NCBI RefSeq assembly: GCF_002101555.1
Contig: NZ_LQOL01000019.1
Coordinates: forward strand, 93,289 to 157,288
Source: Mycolicibacterium canariasense
GTDB lineage: Bacteria; Actinomycetota; Actinomycetes; Mycobacteriales; Mycobacteriaceae
Direction: 5' to 3'
Length of the DNA stretch: 64,000 bases
The position numbers were made by a program, and so were the translations under genes. Under the pieces are notes generated by a model. It made no database searches. It was not told the origin of the DNA and was given only the letters and a program-made list of their open reading frames with translations. This document shows, one piece after another, positions 34,926-44,533 of the stretch; position 1 is the first letter of the stretch, and each line of letters opens with the position of its first letter.

Positions 34926-36320
34926 TCAGAACAACGCGGGTGCGGCGACCAGGACGAGCCAGCACAGTGCCGGAGCCAGGGCGACGACGATGCCGGCGTT
35001 GAGCAACAGCTGGCGGTAGAACCTCGGTCGGGCAATCCCCTGAGCATTCGCCAGTACCAGGGCGCCGTTCGTGGAGAACGGTGAGACGTCGACGACGGTG
35101 GCCGAAATCGCCAGTGCGGCAACGACACCGACGACCGGTAGCGCTCCGGTGTGCAGCAGGGGAAGGGCCATCGGGATGATGGCGGTGAGCAGTGCGGTGG
35201 AGGAGGCGAACGCCGAGGTGACGCCGATGACGTAGCAGAGGACGGCGGCAACCAGCAGGGGTGCGCCGATGGTCATGGACATCTCGGCGAGGTGGTCGAT
35301 GGTGCCGATCTCTTGCAGTACCGAAATGTAGGTGATCATGCCGGCCACGAGCAGCACGGTGGACCAGCTGATGCCGGCAATCGCCTCGTTCTGCTTGGAC
35401 AGGTCGGTGAAGGCCAGAACAGCGCCCGCTGCGATGGAGATGAAACTGATCGGCAGGTGGAACACCAGCACCAGCACCAGCACCACGCCGATGAGAGCCA
35501 GCGTGAGCTTCTGTACGCGGGTCACCGGAGTGGGCATCGCGTCCAGCAGGACGCCGGTGCGCACCGGTCGGGTGAGCAGTCCGGTGCCGGTACTTCCCGA
35601 GCCGCCGACGATGGCGGTGCCGCGCGGGTCATGGCCAGTGGACACGCCTGCGGACCCGAGGTCGTCGTAATCGGGCCCTTCCGGGGTGCCGGTGGCGCTG
35701 AACTCCAGGTGGCGGACCCGGGCCAACGCGGCATATCCGACGACGGTCAGGACCGACAGCAGCAGGTTGATGCCGTAGCTGGCGAAGAACAGCGTCCACG
35801 GGTTGATGCTCAGGCCGCTCTTCTCGACGATGTCGCGCACCAGCACGCCGGACACCGAGATCGGGGAGAACGCCCCGGCGTGGGCTCCGTTGATCGTCAT
35901 GATGCCCATCACCAGCGGGCTCATCTTGGTTCGTGCGGCGAACGACATCGCTGCCGGAGAGATCAACGCCACTGCCGCCGGGCTGAACGTACCGAGTGCT
36001 GTCAAGACCGAGGCGCAGAAGAAGAACACCCACGGCACCAGGGTGACGCGGCCGCGCACCCCGCGGATGCAGGCGTTGACCAGCAGGTCGATCGTGCCGT
36101 TGCGTTTGGCCATCCCGAAGAAGTAGGTGACGCCGACGATCGTGAGCACGATCGAACTGGGGAACTCGGCCAAGAGCTCCTTGTCGTCGTAGCCGAGCAT
36201 GAAGTACCCGACGCCGAAGGCGCCGATGAATCCGAGAATGCCGATGTTGATGGGAAAAAATGTGGCGATGACGAACATCGCCACCAGGGCGATCAGCGGG
36301 AGTACTTCGACAGAGGTCAT
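34926..36320 (-). CDS. MatC-like dicarboxylate transporter (SLC13/IT superfamily)
   Basis: A 464-residue, about 12-helix carrier. The N-terminal half matches the MatC_N type (FFPINIGILGFIGAFGVGYFM, ELLAEFPSSIVLTIVGVTYFFG, SPAAMSFAARTKMSPLVMGIM) and the C-terminal half repeats the fold (STVLLVAGMITYISVLQEIG, SSTALLTAIIPMALP). MatC takes up malonate or similar dicarboxylates. A hydrophilic linker of about 60 residues joins the halves. It is divergent from the LysR gene; the PrpF-like gene follows 143 bases downstream on the same strand. Confidence 0.87.
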   Translation of the reverse strand: MTSVEVLPLIALVAMFVIATFFPINIGILGFIGAFGVGYFMLGYDDKELLAEFPSSIVLTIVGVTYFFGMAKRNGTIDLLVNACIRGVRGRVTLVPWVFFFCASVLTALGTFSPAAVALISPAAMSFAARTKMSPLVMGIMTINGAHAGAFSPISVSGVLVRDIVEKSGLSINPWTLFFASYGINLLLSVLTVVGYAALARVRHLEFSATGTPEGPDYDDLGSAGVSTGHDPRGTAIVGGSGSTGTGLLTRPVRTGVLLDAMPTPVTRVQKLTLALIGVVLVLVLVFHLPISFISIAAGAVLAFTDLSKQNEAIAGISWSTVLLVAGMITYISVLQEIGTIDHLAEMSMTIGAPLLVAAVLCYVIGVTSAFASSTALLTAIIPMALPLLHTGALPVVGVVAALAISATVVDVSPFSTNGALVLANAQGIARPRFYRQLLLNAGIVVALAPALCWLVLVAAPALF

Positions 36321-36460
36321 CGTTGGTCTCTCAGTTCCGGAGAAGGTCGCGCTGCGCGCAAACCGAGCACCGTTCCGCGCTTTCGGCGGAGCTGCGATGG
36401 TTGCGGATCACACCCTTCGTTGATCATTACCCAGATCACACTAAGAACGTGGTGACTTAA

Positions 36461-36471
36461 CGACAATGTCG
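36461..36471. promoter_or_regulatory. Candidate LysR-type binding site
   Basis: CGACA-A-TGTCG is a perfect inverted repeat in the 198-base region between the divergent MatC-like and LysR genes, 48 bases upstream of the LysR GTG and 141 bases upstream of the MatC-like ATG. The region is AT-rich for this genome (CTTAACGACAATG; CTATGTAC). LysR regulators typically bind short dyads in such a position. Confidence 0.4.
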
Positions 36472-36518
36472 ACTATGTACAGTAGGGTTCAGTTTCTCTT
36501 AAACCACGCTGGAGTGTT

Positions 36519-37439
36519 GTGCTCGATACCAATCGGATGTTCACGTTGCGTGAGGTTGCCACCCACGGATCCATCACCGCGGCCGCGGAGGCTCTGGGTT
36601 ACACGACGTCTGCCGTCTCACAGCAGATCGCCAAGCTCGAAAAGGAAGCGGGGCAACCCCTTCTCGAACGCCACGCCCGGGGTGTCGCGCTGACCGATGC
36701 CGGCCGGTCGGTCGTCCGGCACACCGAGCGCATCCTGGTCGAACTGCATGCCGCGGACGCCGAACTGGCCGAGATCCGGGGCCTCCGAGCGGGTGTCCTG
36801 GCCATCGGCACCTTTCCCACCGCCGGCTCGTCGCTGCTGCCCCTCGTGGTCAAGGAGTTCAAGACGCGGCACCCGGGGGTTGAACTGAAGGTGTTCAGTG
36901 GCCGTTTCGACCGGCTCGTCGATGCGCTACGCCGACGGGAGACCGAATTGTCCCTGCTCTGGGACTACGAGTGGAACCGGATCAACGACCCGACCCTGAC
37001 CTACCACCACCTGATGAACGATCCGACCATGCTGCTGGTGTCCGAACATCACCGGCTCGCCGATCGTGATGCGATCAGCATCGGCGAACTCCGTGACGAA
37101 TCCTGGGTGGTGCGTGCCGAAGACCATCCCGTCGCGCAGACGTTGGAAAAGCTTTGTCAGCAAGGCGGATTCACGCCCCGCACCAGTGTGTTCGCCCATG
37201 ATTACGGCGAAGTGCAGGCCATGGTCGCGGTTCAGCTCGGCGTGGCGATCGCCCCCCGGTTGGCGGTACTCAATCCGCGGCCCGACGTCCGTTCGATCCG
37301 CCTCGCCACGCGCCCGCCCCAACGTCGGATACTCATCGCGCATCTCGCCGAGCGACGGTTGAGTCCCGCCGCGCACGAGGCCATCGCGGTGAGCGCCGCA
37401 GCCGCACGCCAACTCGAGGAAGGCTTCGCCGCCGGTTGA
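36519..37439 (+). CDS. LysR-family regulator of the PrpF/MatC module
   Basis: A 306-residue LysR regulator: N-terminal helix-turn-helix (about 5-62; TLREVATHGSITAAAEALGYTTSAVSQ in parts) and a periplasmic-binding-like effector domain from about 88. It starts with GTG 36519, preceded by GGAG four bases away. It is divergent from the transporter gene, the usual arrangement for an activator that senses the transported acid. Confidence 0.92.
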   Translation: MLDTNRMFTLREVATHGSITAAAEALGYTTSAVSQQIAKLEKEAGQPLLERHARGVALTDAGRSVVRHTERILVELHAADAELAEIRGLRAGVLAIGTFPTAGSSLLPLVVKEFKTRHPGVELKVFSGRFDRLVDALRRRETELSLLWDYEWNRINDPTLTYHHLMNDPTMLLVSEHHRLADRDAISIGELRDESWVVRAEDHPVAQTLEKLCQQGGFTPRTSVFAHDYGEVQAMVAVQLGVAIAPRLAVLNPRPDVRSIRLATRPPQRRILIAHLAERRLSPAAHEAIAVSAAAARQLEEGFAAG

Positions 37440-37475
37440 CGCGCGGCGCCGCACCGAGGACCCGAGCACTCACCC

Positions 37476-37742
37476 CTAGTACCGCAGCCGGTCACCGACC
37501 ACCCGCACCTCACCGCCGGGATGCTGGGCGGAGTAGATCGGGTGGATGAGCGCCTGGTGCCGGCAATGCGGGCACGATGCCTGTGGCGCATTGGCCGAGG
37601 AGAAGGTCAGATGGTGACATGCCGCACACCGGACCACGAACGCCCCGCCCATCCAGTTGATCAATCCCAGGTAGATCGCCGCCGTCGTCGCCAGTGCCAG
37701 CACCACGATCAGTGCCACGGTGAGTGCCTCGTAAACCGTCAT
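37476..37742 (-). CDS. Small membrane protein with zinc-ribbon motif
   Basis: The 88-residue product has one N-terminal membrane helix (about 8-33) and then two CxxC knuckles (RCAACHH and SCPHCRHQ), so probably a membrane-anchored zinc ribbon facing the cytosol. GGAGGT seven bases before ATG 37742 decides the start over an upstream codon at 37757. Unknown function; no family recognised. Confidence 0.78.
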   Translation of the reverse strand: MTVYEALTVALIVVLALATTAAIYLGLINWMGGAFVVRCAACHHLTFSSANAPQASCPHCRHQALIHPIYSAQHPGGEVRVVGDRLRY

Positions 37743-37813
37743 GATCGCTACCTCCAACCGTCGGTGACGGACACTTCAACCGTACGCTCGATTCCGCCGG
37801 TAGACGCAGGTCA

Positions 37814-37975
37814 TCACGACTTTCTGGCATGTTTGAAGACTTTCTCCAGCTCCTTTCCAGACACCCCGGCGTGGGCGGCCTTCCGCACCTTGTGCAGCAC
37901 CAGTGGACAGCGCTTGCAGCGCGGCTTGCTCCGGCAGCACTTCTTCTTCGGCTTCGCCGATACCAGCTTCTTCAC
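37814..37975 (-). CDS. Small basic Cys-rich protein
   Basis: A 53-residue, very basic protein with a Cys cluster: KPKKKCCRSKPRCKRCP near 8-25, then a helical tail (ELEKVFKHARKS). Similar small proteins occur in many actinobacteria and are uncharacterised; the Cys set could bind zinc. I prefer GTG 37975, which has GGAAGAG just upstream; a TTG at 38020 would add 15 residues and put the start nine bases from the typA GTG. Confidence 0.7.
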   Translation of the reverse strand: MKKLVSAKPKKKCCRSKPRCKRCPLVLHKVRKAAHAGVSGKELEKVFKHARKS

Positions 37976-38028
37976 GGGCTCTTCCGTCGTTTTCGTGATC
38001 GGGTACTCACACTGCGACAATCACCGTC

Positions 38029-39933
38029 GTGGATTCTCGCCCGAACTTTCGCAACGTTGCCATCGTCGCGCACGTCGACCACGGTAAAACCACCCTGGTC
38101 GACGCCATGCTGCGGCAGTCCGGTGCGTTGACCCACCGCGGTGACGACGCGACCGAACGCATCATGGACTCCGGTGACCTTGAGAAGGAAAAAGGCATCA
38201 CCATCCTGGCCAAGAACACCGCGGTGCACCGGCACAACGCCGACGGCACCGTCACGGTGATCAACGTCATCGACACCCCGGGCCACGCCGATTTCGGTGG
38301 CGAGGTGGAACGTGGCCTGTCGATGGTGGACGGCGTGGTGCTGTTGGTCGACGCGTCCGAGGGCCCGCTACCCCAGACCCGGTTCGTGCTGCGCAAGGCG
38401 CTGGCCGCGCACCTGCCGGTGATCCTGGTGGTGAACAAGACCGACCGGCCCGACGCCCGCATCGCCGAGGTCGTCGAGGAAAGCCACGACCTGCTGCTCG
38501 ACGTCGCCTCCGACCTGGACGAGGACGCCCAGGCTGCGGCCGAGAAGGCGCTGGACCTGCCGACGCTGTACGCCTCCGGTCGTGCGGGCATCGCCAGCAC
38601 CGCCCAGCCCGCCAACGGCGAAAACCCCGACGGCGAGAACCTCGACCCGCTGTTCGACGTGCTGATGGAGCACATCCCGCCGCCGCAGGGCGATCCCGAG
38701 GCGCCGCTGCAGGCGCTGGTGACCAACCTCGACGCCTCGGCGTTCCTGGGCAGGCTCGCGCTGATCCGCATCTACAAGGGCCGGCTCAAGAAGGGCCAGC
38801 AGGTGGCCTGGATGCGCGAGGTCGACGGGCACCCTGTCGTCACCAACGCCAAGATCACCGAACTGCTGGGCACCGTCGGCGTCGAGCGCACGCCCACCGA
38901 GCAGGCCGTGGCCGGTGACATCGTCGCGGTGGCAGGTATCCCGGAGATCATGATCGGTGACACCCTGGCCGACCCCGACCACGCGCACGCGCTGCCGCGC
39001 ATCACCGTCGACGAGCCGGCCATCTCGGTGACCATCGGCACCAACACCTCACCGCTGGCCGGCAAGGTGTCCGGGCACAAGCTCACCGCCCGCATGGTCA
39101 AGAGCCGGCTGGACCAAGAGCTCGTCGGCAACGTGTCGATCCGCGTCGTGGACATCGGCCGGCCCGACGCGTGGGAGGTGCAGGGCCGTGGTGAGCTGGC
39201 GTTGGCCATCCTGGTGGAGCAGATGCGCCGCGAGGGCTTCGAGCTGACCGTCGGTAAGCCGCAGGTGGTCACCCGGCAGGTCGACGGCAAGTTGCACGAG
39301 CCGTTCGAGGCGCTGACCATCGACTGTCCCGAGGAGCACCTCGGCGCCATCACCCAGCTGATGGCCGCCCGCAAGGGCCGCATGGAGCAGATGACCAACC
39401 ACGCCGCGGGCTGGGTCCGGATGGACTTCATCGTGCCCAGCCGCGGACTCATCGGTTTCCGCACCGACTTCCTGACCATCACCCGTGGCACCGGCATCGC
39501 CAACGCGGTGTTCGACGGGTACCGGCCGTGGGCGGGCGAGATCCGCGCCCGGCACACCGGCTCGCTGGTGTCCGACCGGTCCGGTCAGGTCACGCCGTTC
39601 GCCATGATCCAGCTGGCCGATCGCGGGACCTTCTTCGTCGAGCCGGGTGAGGACACCTACGAGGGCCAGGTGGTCGGGATCAACCCGCGCGCAGAGGATC
39701 TCGACATCAACATCACCCGCGAGAAGAAGCTCACGAACATGCGGTCCTCCACGGCCGACGTGATGGAGACGCTGGCGCGGCCGATGGAACTCGGTCTGGA
39801 ACAGGCCATGGAGTTCTGCGCCGAGGACGAGTGCGTCGAGGTGACACCGGAAGTGGTGCGGGTGCGCAAGGTCGAGCTGACGGCCAGCCTGCGCGCCCGC
39901 GCGAAGGCCCGCGCGAAGCAGCAGCAGGGCTGA
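38029..39933 (+). CDS. typA: Ribosome-associated GTPase TypA/BipA
   Basis: The 634-residue translational GTPase has G1 AHVDHGKTTL (near 15-24), the switch I EKEKGITI stretch, G3 DTPGHADF, G4 NKTD, then domain II, an EF-G-like domain III and V and the TypA-specific C-terminus (RGLIGFRTDFLTITRGTG in parts near 470). TypA binds the 70S ribosome and aids assembly and stress adaptation. GTG 38029 is preceded by GACAAT (38016-38021) with seven bases between, so the transcript is probably leaderless. lpqW follows. Confidence 0.96.
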   Translation: MDSRPNFRNVAIVAHVDHGKTTLVDAMLRQSGALTHRGDDATERIMDSGDLEKEKGITILAKNTAVHRHNADGTVTVINVIDTPGHADFGGEVERGLSMVDGVVLLVDASEGPLPQTRFVLRKALAAHLPVILVVNKTDRPDARIAEVVEESHDLLLDVASDLDEDAQAAAEKALDLPTLYASGRAGIASTAQPANGENPDGENLDPLFDVLMEHIPPPQGDPEAPLQALVTNLDASAFLGRLALIRIYKGRLKKGQQVAWMREVDGHPVVTNAKITELLGTVGVERTPTEQAVAGDIVAVAGIPEIMIGDTLADPDHAHALPRITVDEPAISVTIGTNTSPLAGKVSGHKLTARMVKSRLDQELVGNVSIRVVDIGRPDAWEVQGRGELALAILVEQMRREGFELTVGKPQVVTRQVDGKLHEPFEALTIDCPEEHLGAITQLMAARKGRMEQMTNHAAGWVRMDFIVPSRGLIGFRTDFLTITRGTGIANAVFDGYRPWAGEIRARHTGSLVSDRSGQVTPFAMIQLADRGTFFVEPGEDTYEGQVVGINPRAEDLDINITREKKLTNMRSSTADVMETLARPMELGLEQAMEFCAEDECVEVTPEVVRVRKVELTASLRARAKARAKQQQG

Positions 39934-39999
39934 CAGACGCCCCGGACTACGCGCCCGCTGTCGGCGGCGGCTGCCGGGCGTGCCGATACCCTGTTGGGC

Positions 40000-41877
40000 G
40001 TGCCGACGAACCCACGACGTTTCCGCGCTGTCGCCGGCGCCCTGATCGGAACGTCGTTGGTGTTGGCCGGGTGCACGGTCAGCCCGCCGCCCGCTCCGCA
40101 GAGCACCGAGACGACGCAGTCGACGCCTCCGCCCCCGCCCAAGTCGATGCAGATCATCATGGCCATCGACTCGATCGGAGCCGGGTTCAACCCGCATCTG
40201 ATGTCCGATCAGTCTCCGGTGAACGCCGCGATCTCCGCGCTGGTGCTGCCCAGTTCGTTTCGGCCGGTGCCGGACCCGGCGTCACCCACCGGTTCGCGGT
40301 GGGAATTGGACACCAGCCTGTTGGTGTCGGCCGAGGTGACCAGCGAGGCGCCGTTCACCGTCACCTACAAGATCAAGCCCGAGGCGTCCTGGACCGATAA
40401 TGCACCGATCGCCGCCGACGACTACTGGTATCTGTGGCGGCAGATGGTCAGCCAGCCCGGGGTGGTCGATCCGGCGGGGTACGACCTGATCACCGGGGTG
40501 CAGTCGGTCGAGGGCGGCAAGACGGCCGTCGTCACCTTTTCGCAGCCGTACCCGGCGTGGCGGGAACTGTTCAACGACATCCTGCCCGCGCACATCGTCA
40601 AGGACGTGCCCGGTGGTTTCGGGGCCGGACTGGTGCGTGCCATGCCGGTGACCGGCGGCCAGTTCCGGGTGGAGAGCATCGATCCGCAGCGCGACGAGAT
40701 CCTGCTGGCCCGCAACGACCGGTACTGGGGCCAGCCCGCGGCGCCCGACCAGATCCTCTTCCGGCGCGGGGGAGCGCCTGCCGCCCTTGCCGATTCGATC
40801 CGCAACGGGGATACCCAGGTGGCTCAGGTGCACGGCGGTCAGGCGGCCTTCGCGCAACTGTCGGCCATCCCGGACGTGCGCACCGCGCGCATCGTCACCC
40901 CCCGGGTGATGCAGTTGACGCTGCGCGCCCAGCAGCCCGCGCTTGCCGACCCGCAGGTTCGCAAGGCGCTGTTCGGATTGCTCGATGTCGACCTGTTGGC
41001 CTCCGTGGGCGCCGGATCGGATAACACCGTGACACTCGCGCAGGCCCAGGTGCGCTCGCCATCGGATCCCGGCTACGTCCCGACCGCCCCGCCGGCGCTG
41101 ACCCGGGAAGCCGCGCTGCAACTACTGGCCGACGCCGGTTATCAGGTCGAGCCGGTGACCTCGACCCCGCCGTCGACGCCGGGCACGCCACCGCCCGACG
41201 ATTCCCGCGGCCAGATTTCCAAGGACGGCCAACCGCTGACCGTCGTGATCGGGGTCGCGGCCAACGATCCCACCTCGGTGGCGGTGGCCAACACCGCGGC
41301 CGACCAACTGCGCAGCGTAGGGATCGCCGCCTCGGTGTCGGCACTCGATCCGGTCACGCTCTACGGAGATGCCTTGGCCAACAACAAAGTCGACGCGATC
41401 GTCGGCTGGCATCAGGCCGGGGGCGATCTGGCCACCGCGCTCGCGTCGCGCTACGGCTGCCCGGCTCTGCAGGCCACCTCGGTGTCCACGGCGACGCCGT
41501 CGCCGAGTATCACGACCACCCCGTCGTCGTCGCCCACGCAGACGGCACCGCCGGCCACCTCGGCTACCCCCACCCCGACCGCGACGGCCCCTCCGCCCAG
41601 CGGGGCAGGCGAATTGGTGACGGTGCCCAGCAACCTGACCGGTGTCTGCGACCGCAGCATCCAGCCGCGCATCGAGGCCGCGCTGGCCGGAACCGAGGAG
41701 ATCGGCAAGGTGATCGACGCCGTCGAGCCGCGACTGTGGAACATGGCGACGGTGCTGCCGATCCTGCAGGACACCACCATCGTCGCCGCCGGCCCCCGGG
41801 TCCGCGGGGTCAGTCTCTCCGGTGCGGTCCCGGTCGGAATCGTCGGCGACGCCGGAAAATGGGTCAAACAGCCTTAG
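40000..41877 (+). CDS. lpqW: Lipoprotein LpqW, solute-binding-protein-like
   Basis: LpqW directs intermediates between polar PIM and lipomannan/lipoarabinomannan synthesis. The 625-residue precursor has a lipobox LVLAGC (Cys 25), a Thr/Pro-rich linker and a family 5 extracellular solute-binding fold ([39 protein letters not shown]), with Pro/Thr/Ser-rich inserts near 395 and 500-530. GTG 40000 is eight bases after a TACCCT -10-like hexamer (39987-39992); a TTG six bases upstream is less likely. In M. smegmatis, suppressors of lpqW loss map to pimE, which is also in this window. Its end overlaps the convergent ClC gene by 14 bases. Confidence 0.92.
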   Translation: MPTNPRRFRAVAGALIGTSLVLAGCTVSPPPAPQSTETTQSTPPPPPKSMQIIMAIDSIGAGFNPHLMSDQSPVNAAISALVLPSSFRPVPDPASPTGSRWELDTSLLVSAEVTSEAPFTVTYKIKPEASWTDNAPIAADDYWYLWRQMVSQPGVVDPAGYDLITGVQSVEGGKTAVVTFSQPYPAWRELFNDILPAHIVKDVPGGFGAGLVRAMPVTGGQFRVESIDPQRDEILLARNDRYWGQPAAPDQILFRRGGAPAALADSIRNGDTQVAQVHGGQAAFAQLSAIPDVRTARIVTPRVMQLTLRAQQPALADPQVRKALFGLLDVDLLASVGAGSDNTVTLAQAQVRSPSDPGYVPTAPPALTREAALQLLADAGYQVEPVTSTPPSTPGTPPPDDSRGQISKDGQPLTVVIGVAANDPTSVAVANTAADQLRSVGIAASVSALDPVTLYGDALANNKVDAIVGWHQAGGDLATALASRYGCPALQATSVSTATPSPSITTTPSSSPTQTAPPATSATPTPTATAPPPSGAGELVTVPSNLTGVCDRSIQPRIEAALAGTEEIGKVIDAVEPRLWNMATVLPILQDTTIVAAGPRVRGVSLSGAVPVGIVGDAGKWVKQP

Positions 41878-43114
41878 CCGCAACGCGTTTCCACAGCGTA
41901 TGAGCGGCGAAGGCGGCGATCGCGAACACGATCAGCAGCCACTCCGGTGGGCGGGCCAGTTCCCACACGAACACCCCGGCGAACAACGGTGCCCGCTGGG
42001 TGATCGCCAGCACCCCCGCGGCGCAGGTCAACGCCGCCGCTGGGACATTCAGCCCGGCGCCGGCGAACTCGTTGAGGGCAAGGGCGACAACCGAACCCGC
42101 CGCCGCGCCGGTGGCCAGCGCCGGGGTGATCAGGCCGCCGACCGCGCCCGCCCGCAGGAACAACGCCGTCAGGATCGGCTTGAGCAGCAGGATCACCGCG
42201 GCCGCCGGCAACGTCAGCGAGCTGTCCACGGCGACCGCCAGAATGCTGCGGCCGTTGCCCGGCAACTCCGGGTACCAGATGGAGCAGATCCCGGTCAGTA
42301 GCCCGGCCGCGGCGATACCGGGGATGAGCAGCCAGGAGGCGGATTGCGCGCGCGGCCGGGCGGCGGCCATCAGCCGGGTGAACGCCAGCCCGATCCCGAC
42401 CGCCAGCGGGGCGATCACGAGCGCCAGCAGCACGAAACGGTAGGACACCCCGGCCGACGGCCACACCAGGGGATGCTCCAGGTGGGTGACGGGCGCGGCG
42501 ACGGCCACCGCCAAGCTGGAGGTGATCAACGCGGTGCCGATCACCCGGGGATGCCAGCTGCGCAACAGGATCGTGACGGTGAACAGTGCCCCGCCGATCG
42601 GCACGCTATACACCGCGCCCAATCCGGCGCCGGCCGCCGAGGCCAGCAGGATCTCGCGGTCCCACTCGGTCAGGGTCCAGCGGCGGGTGGCGGTGTCGCC
42701 GAACACCGCGGCCAGTTGACGAGGCGCGCCTTCGCGGCCGAGCGAGGCTCCGGACCCGACGACGAGCACCTGCAGCACGGCGTCGACGGCCATCGGTATC
42801 CGGTCCAGCGGGCGGTGCGCACTGATCGTCGCCGTCAGCGAGGGGACCGGCCGGCGCCGGCGCAGCAGCCACCAGCCCAGGCCGGCCAGCGCACCGCCGA
42901 TCATCGGTCCGGTGGCCCGTCGGATGCTGCCGGCGGCGCCGACACCGGTGAGCAGGGTGCCCAGGTGATAGTGGTAGGTGAGATGTTCGATGTAGTGCAG
43001 CAGCAGGGTGGTGGCGGCACCCGCGACGCCGGCGAGCAGGCCGACCGCCAGGACGCCGCAACCGAACTCCAGAAGGCGGCGCTCACCGGTGTCCTTCGCG
43101 TCGGTCGGCGCCAC
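41864..43114 (-). CDS. ClC-family chloride channel/antiporter
   Basis: A 416-residue, roughly 11-helix ClC protein. The GREGxP signature appears as [12 protein letters not shown] near 118-130, with the gating-type Glu in GREG, and a second family motif reads [18 protein letters not shown] near 158. The GSGIP motif is altered (GPMIGG region). Typical roles are chloride/proton exchange in acid resistance. GTG 43114 lies only 17 bases from the divergent mshB start. By recalled order this is not the M. tuberculosis neighbour of mshB, so it may be a local insertion. Confidence 0.85.
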   Translation of the reverse strand: MAPTDAKDTGERRLLEFGCGVLAVGLLAGVAGAATTLLLHYIEHLTYHYHLGTLLTGVGAAGSIRRATGPMIGGALAGLGWWLLRRRRPVPSLTATISAHRPLDRIPMAVDAVLQVLVVGSGASLGREGAPRQLAAVFGDTATRRWTLTEWDREILLASAAGAGLGAVYSVPIGGALFTVTILLRSWHPRVIGTALITSSLAVAVAAPVTHLEHPLVWPSAGVSYRFVLLALVIAPLAVGIGLAFTRLMAAARPRAQSASWLLIPGIAAAGLLTGICSIWYPELPGNGRSILAVAVDSSLTLPAAAVILLLKPILTALFLRAGAVGGLITPALATGAAAGSVVALALNEFAGAGLNVPAAALTCAAGVLAITQRAPLFAGVFVWELARPPEWLLIVFAIAAFAAHTLWKRVAAKAV

Positions 43115-43131
43115 AGGGTAAATCTAGGGGA
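43115..43131. promoter_or_regulatory. 17-bp overlapping divergent promoters of ClC gene and mshB
   Basis: The whole gap between the two GTG starts is 17 bases and holds TAAATCTA. In the plus direction TAAATC (43119-43124) ends seven bases before the mshB GTG; in the minus direction TAGATT (43126-43121) ends six bases before the ClC GTG. Both transcripts would be leaderless and the two -10 boxes overlap. A GGGGA before mshB could instead serve as a ribosome site. Confidence 0.5.
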
Positions 43132-44007
43132 GTGCAAACACCTCGGCTGCTCTTCGTGCACGCCCACCCTGATGACGAGTCCCTGACCACCGGCGCGACC
43201 ATCGCGCACTACGCCGCGCAGGGGGCCACGGTGCGCGTGGTCACCTGCACGATGGGCGAGGAAGGCGAGGTGATCGGGGATCGCTGGTCCCAGCTGGCCG
43301 TCGACGCCGCCGATCAACTGGGTGGCTACCGGATCTCCGAGCTGAGCACCGCGCTGGCAGCCCTCGGTGCCGGGGAGCCGATCTTCCTCGGTGGCGCGGG
43401 GCGCTGGCGCGATTCCGGGATGGCGGGCACGCCGGCGCGGCATCGGCAGCGGTTCGTCGACGCCGATATCGAGGGACCCGTCGCCGCGCTGGTGGCGATC
43501 ATCCGGGAAATGCGTCCGCACGTCGTGGTGACCTACGACCCCAACGGTGGGTACGGGCACCCGGACCACATCCGTGCGCACGAGGTCACCACCGCCGCCG
43601 TTGCGGCAGCGGCCGGCGACGGTCATCCCGGCGAGCCGTGGCAGGTGCCGAAGTTCTACTGGACCGTGCTGGCCCAGTCGGCCATCGCCGCCGGGCTGGC
43701 CGCGATCGGGGACCCGCCCGCCGACTGGATCAAGATCAAACCCGAGGACCTCACCTTCGGTTACCCGGACGAGAAGGTGGACGCCGTCATCGACGCCACG
43801 GCGCAGTTACCGGCCAAGGCGGCCGCGTTGCGTGCCCATGCCACCCAGGTCAGCGTGGCTCCCGACGGCCGGTCGCTGGCGCTGTCGAACCTCGTCGCGT
43901 TGCCGCTGTGGGGGATCGAGCACTACGTGCTGGCCTCGGGGTCGGCAGGCGAGCGCGACGAGAGCGGGGTGGAGACCGATCTGCTCGCCGGAGTGAAACT
44001 GGGCTAA
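43132..44007 (+). CDS. mshB: GlcNAc-Ins deacetylase MshB (mycothiol synthesis)
   Basis: MshB removes the acetyl group from N-acetylglucosaminyl-inositol, the second committed step of mycothiol synthesis. The 291-residue LmbE-fold enzyme has zinc ligands His12 and Asp15 in HAHPDDE and His146 in GHPDHI, with Asp14 as the likely general base. Other family marks are [10 protein letters not shown] and the [12 protein letters not shown] loop. The GTG start is in line with the known family N-terminus. Confidence 0.95.
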   Translation: MQTPRLLFVHAHPDDESLTTGATIAHYAAQGATVRVVTCTMGEEGEVIGDRWSQLAVDAADQLGGYRISELSTALAALGAGEPIFLGGAGRWRDSGMAGTPARHRQRFVDADIEGPVAALVAIIREMRPHVVVTYDPNGGYGHPDHIRAHEVTTAAVAAAAGDGHPGEPWQVPKFYWTVLAQSAIAAGLAAIGDPPADWIKIKPEDLTFGYPDEKVDAVIDATAQLPAKAAALRAHATQVSVAPDGRSLALSNLVALPLWGIEHYVLASGSAGERDESGVETDLLAGVKLG

Positions 44008-44036
44008 CGAGTTTGCACACGCGGTAAGCTCCCGGC

Positions 44037-44144
44037 ATGGACCCGGATTTGGATCCCAATCTGCAGCATCAGCAGGACCGCCTCGACAACTTCCAGTGGG
44101 TGGTCGGTTCGCTGGTGGCGTTGCTCGACAGCATCCCGACCTGA
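44037..44144 (+). CDS. 35-residue leaderless small protein
   Basis: An ATG at 44037 opens 35 codons (start [20 protein letters not shown], end [10 protein letters not shown]). A TAAGCT -10-like hexamer (44025-44030) ends six bases before the ATG, the geometry of a leaderless mRNA. The stop TGA overlaps a CTG in the frame of the next gene (CTGA). The peptide has an acidic, Gln-rich half and a short hydrophobic half. It may be a genuine small protein, a leader for translational coupling, or both. Confidence 0.5.
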   Translation: MDPDLDPNLQHQQDRLDNFQWVVGSLVALLDSIPT

Positions 44145-44533
44145 CAACCGAGGACACCGACGGCCCGGCCTGGGTGCCGCCCGTCATGCTTTCGCTGCTG
44201 TCGCTCGACGGTGTGCTGTCCGCCGTGCTCGCGGCATTTCTGTTGCCCTGGCGCGTCAGCGGTGCGCCGTTCCCGGTGAGCGTGTTGGTCAGTGGCCTGG
44301 TGAATGCGGCCTTGGTGTGGGCTGCGCTGCAGTGGACGCTCTCACCTCGGGTGGGCGCGTTGCCGCTGTGGTGCTGGCTGGCGACCATCGGGGCGTTGAC
44401 GCTCGGCGGGCCGGGCAGTGACATCGTCTTCGGCTTGACCGCATCCGGTGCGTTGCTGCTGTTGCTGCTCGTGGTGGTTGGCGTGCTGCCGCCACTGATG
44501 GTGTTGCGACGGTACGCGCGGGCCCGCCGCTAG
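44096..44533 (+). CDS. Small membrane protein (Rv1171-like)
   Basis: The product has about four membrane helices ([21 protein letters not shown], then [29 protein letters not shown] and a Leu/Val-rich last helix) and ends with a basic tail. The start is uncertain. GTG 44096 is the longest canonical choice, but its first 15 codons run under the 35-residue small gene. A CTG at 44141, overlapping that gene's stop (CTGA), would begin right at [13 protein letters not shown] 44186 is shorter still. Unknown function. Its stop overlaps the next, convergent gene by four bases. Confidence 0.72.
   Translation: MGGRFAGGVARQHPDLTTEDTDGPAWVPPVMLSLLSLDGVLSAVLAAFLLPWRVSGAPFPVSVLVSGLVNAALVWAALQWTLSPRVGALPLWCWLATIGALTLGGPGSDIVFGLTASGALLLLLLVVVGVLPPLMVLRRYARARR

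Noticed and set aside
37976..38020. TTG-started extension of the small Cys-rich protein
   Set aside because: No ribosome site, and the start would be nine bases from the typA start; GTG 37975 has GGAAGAG upstream. Not excluded.
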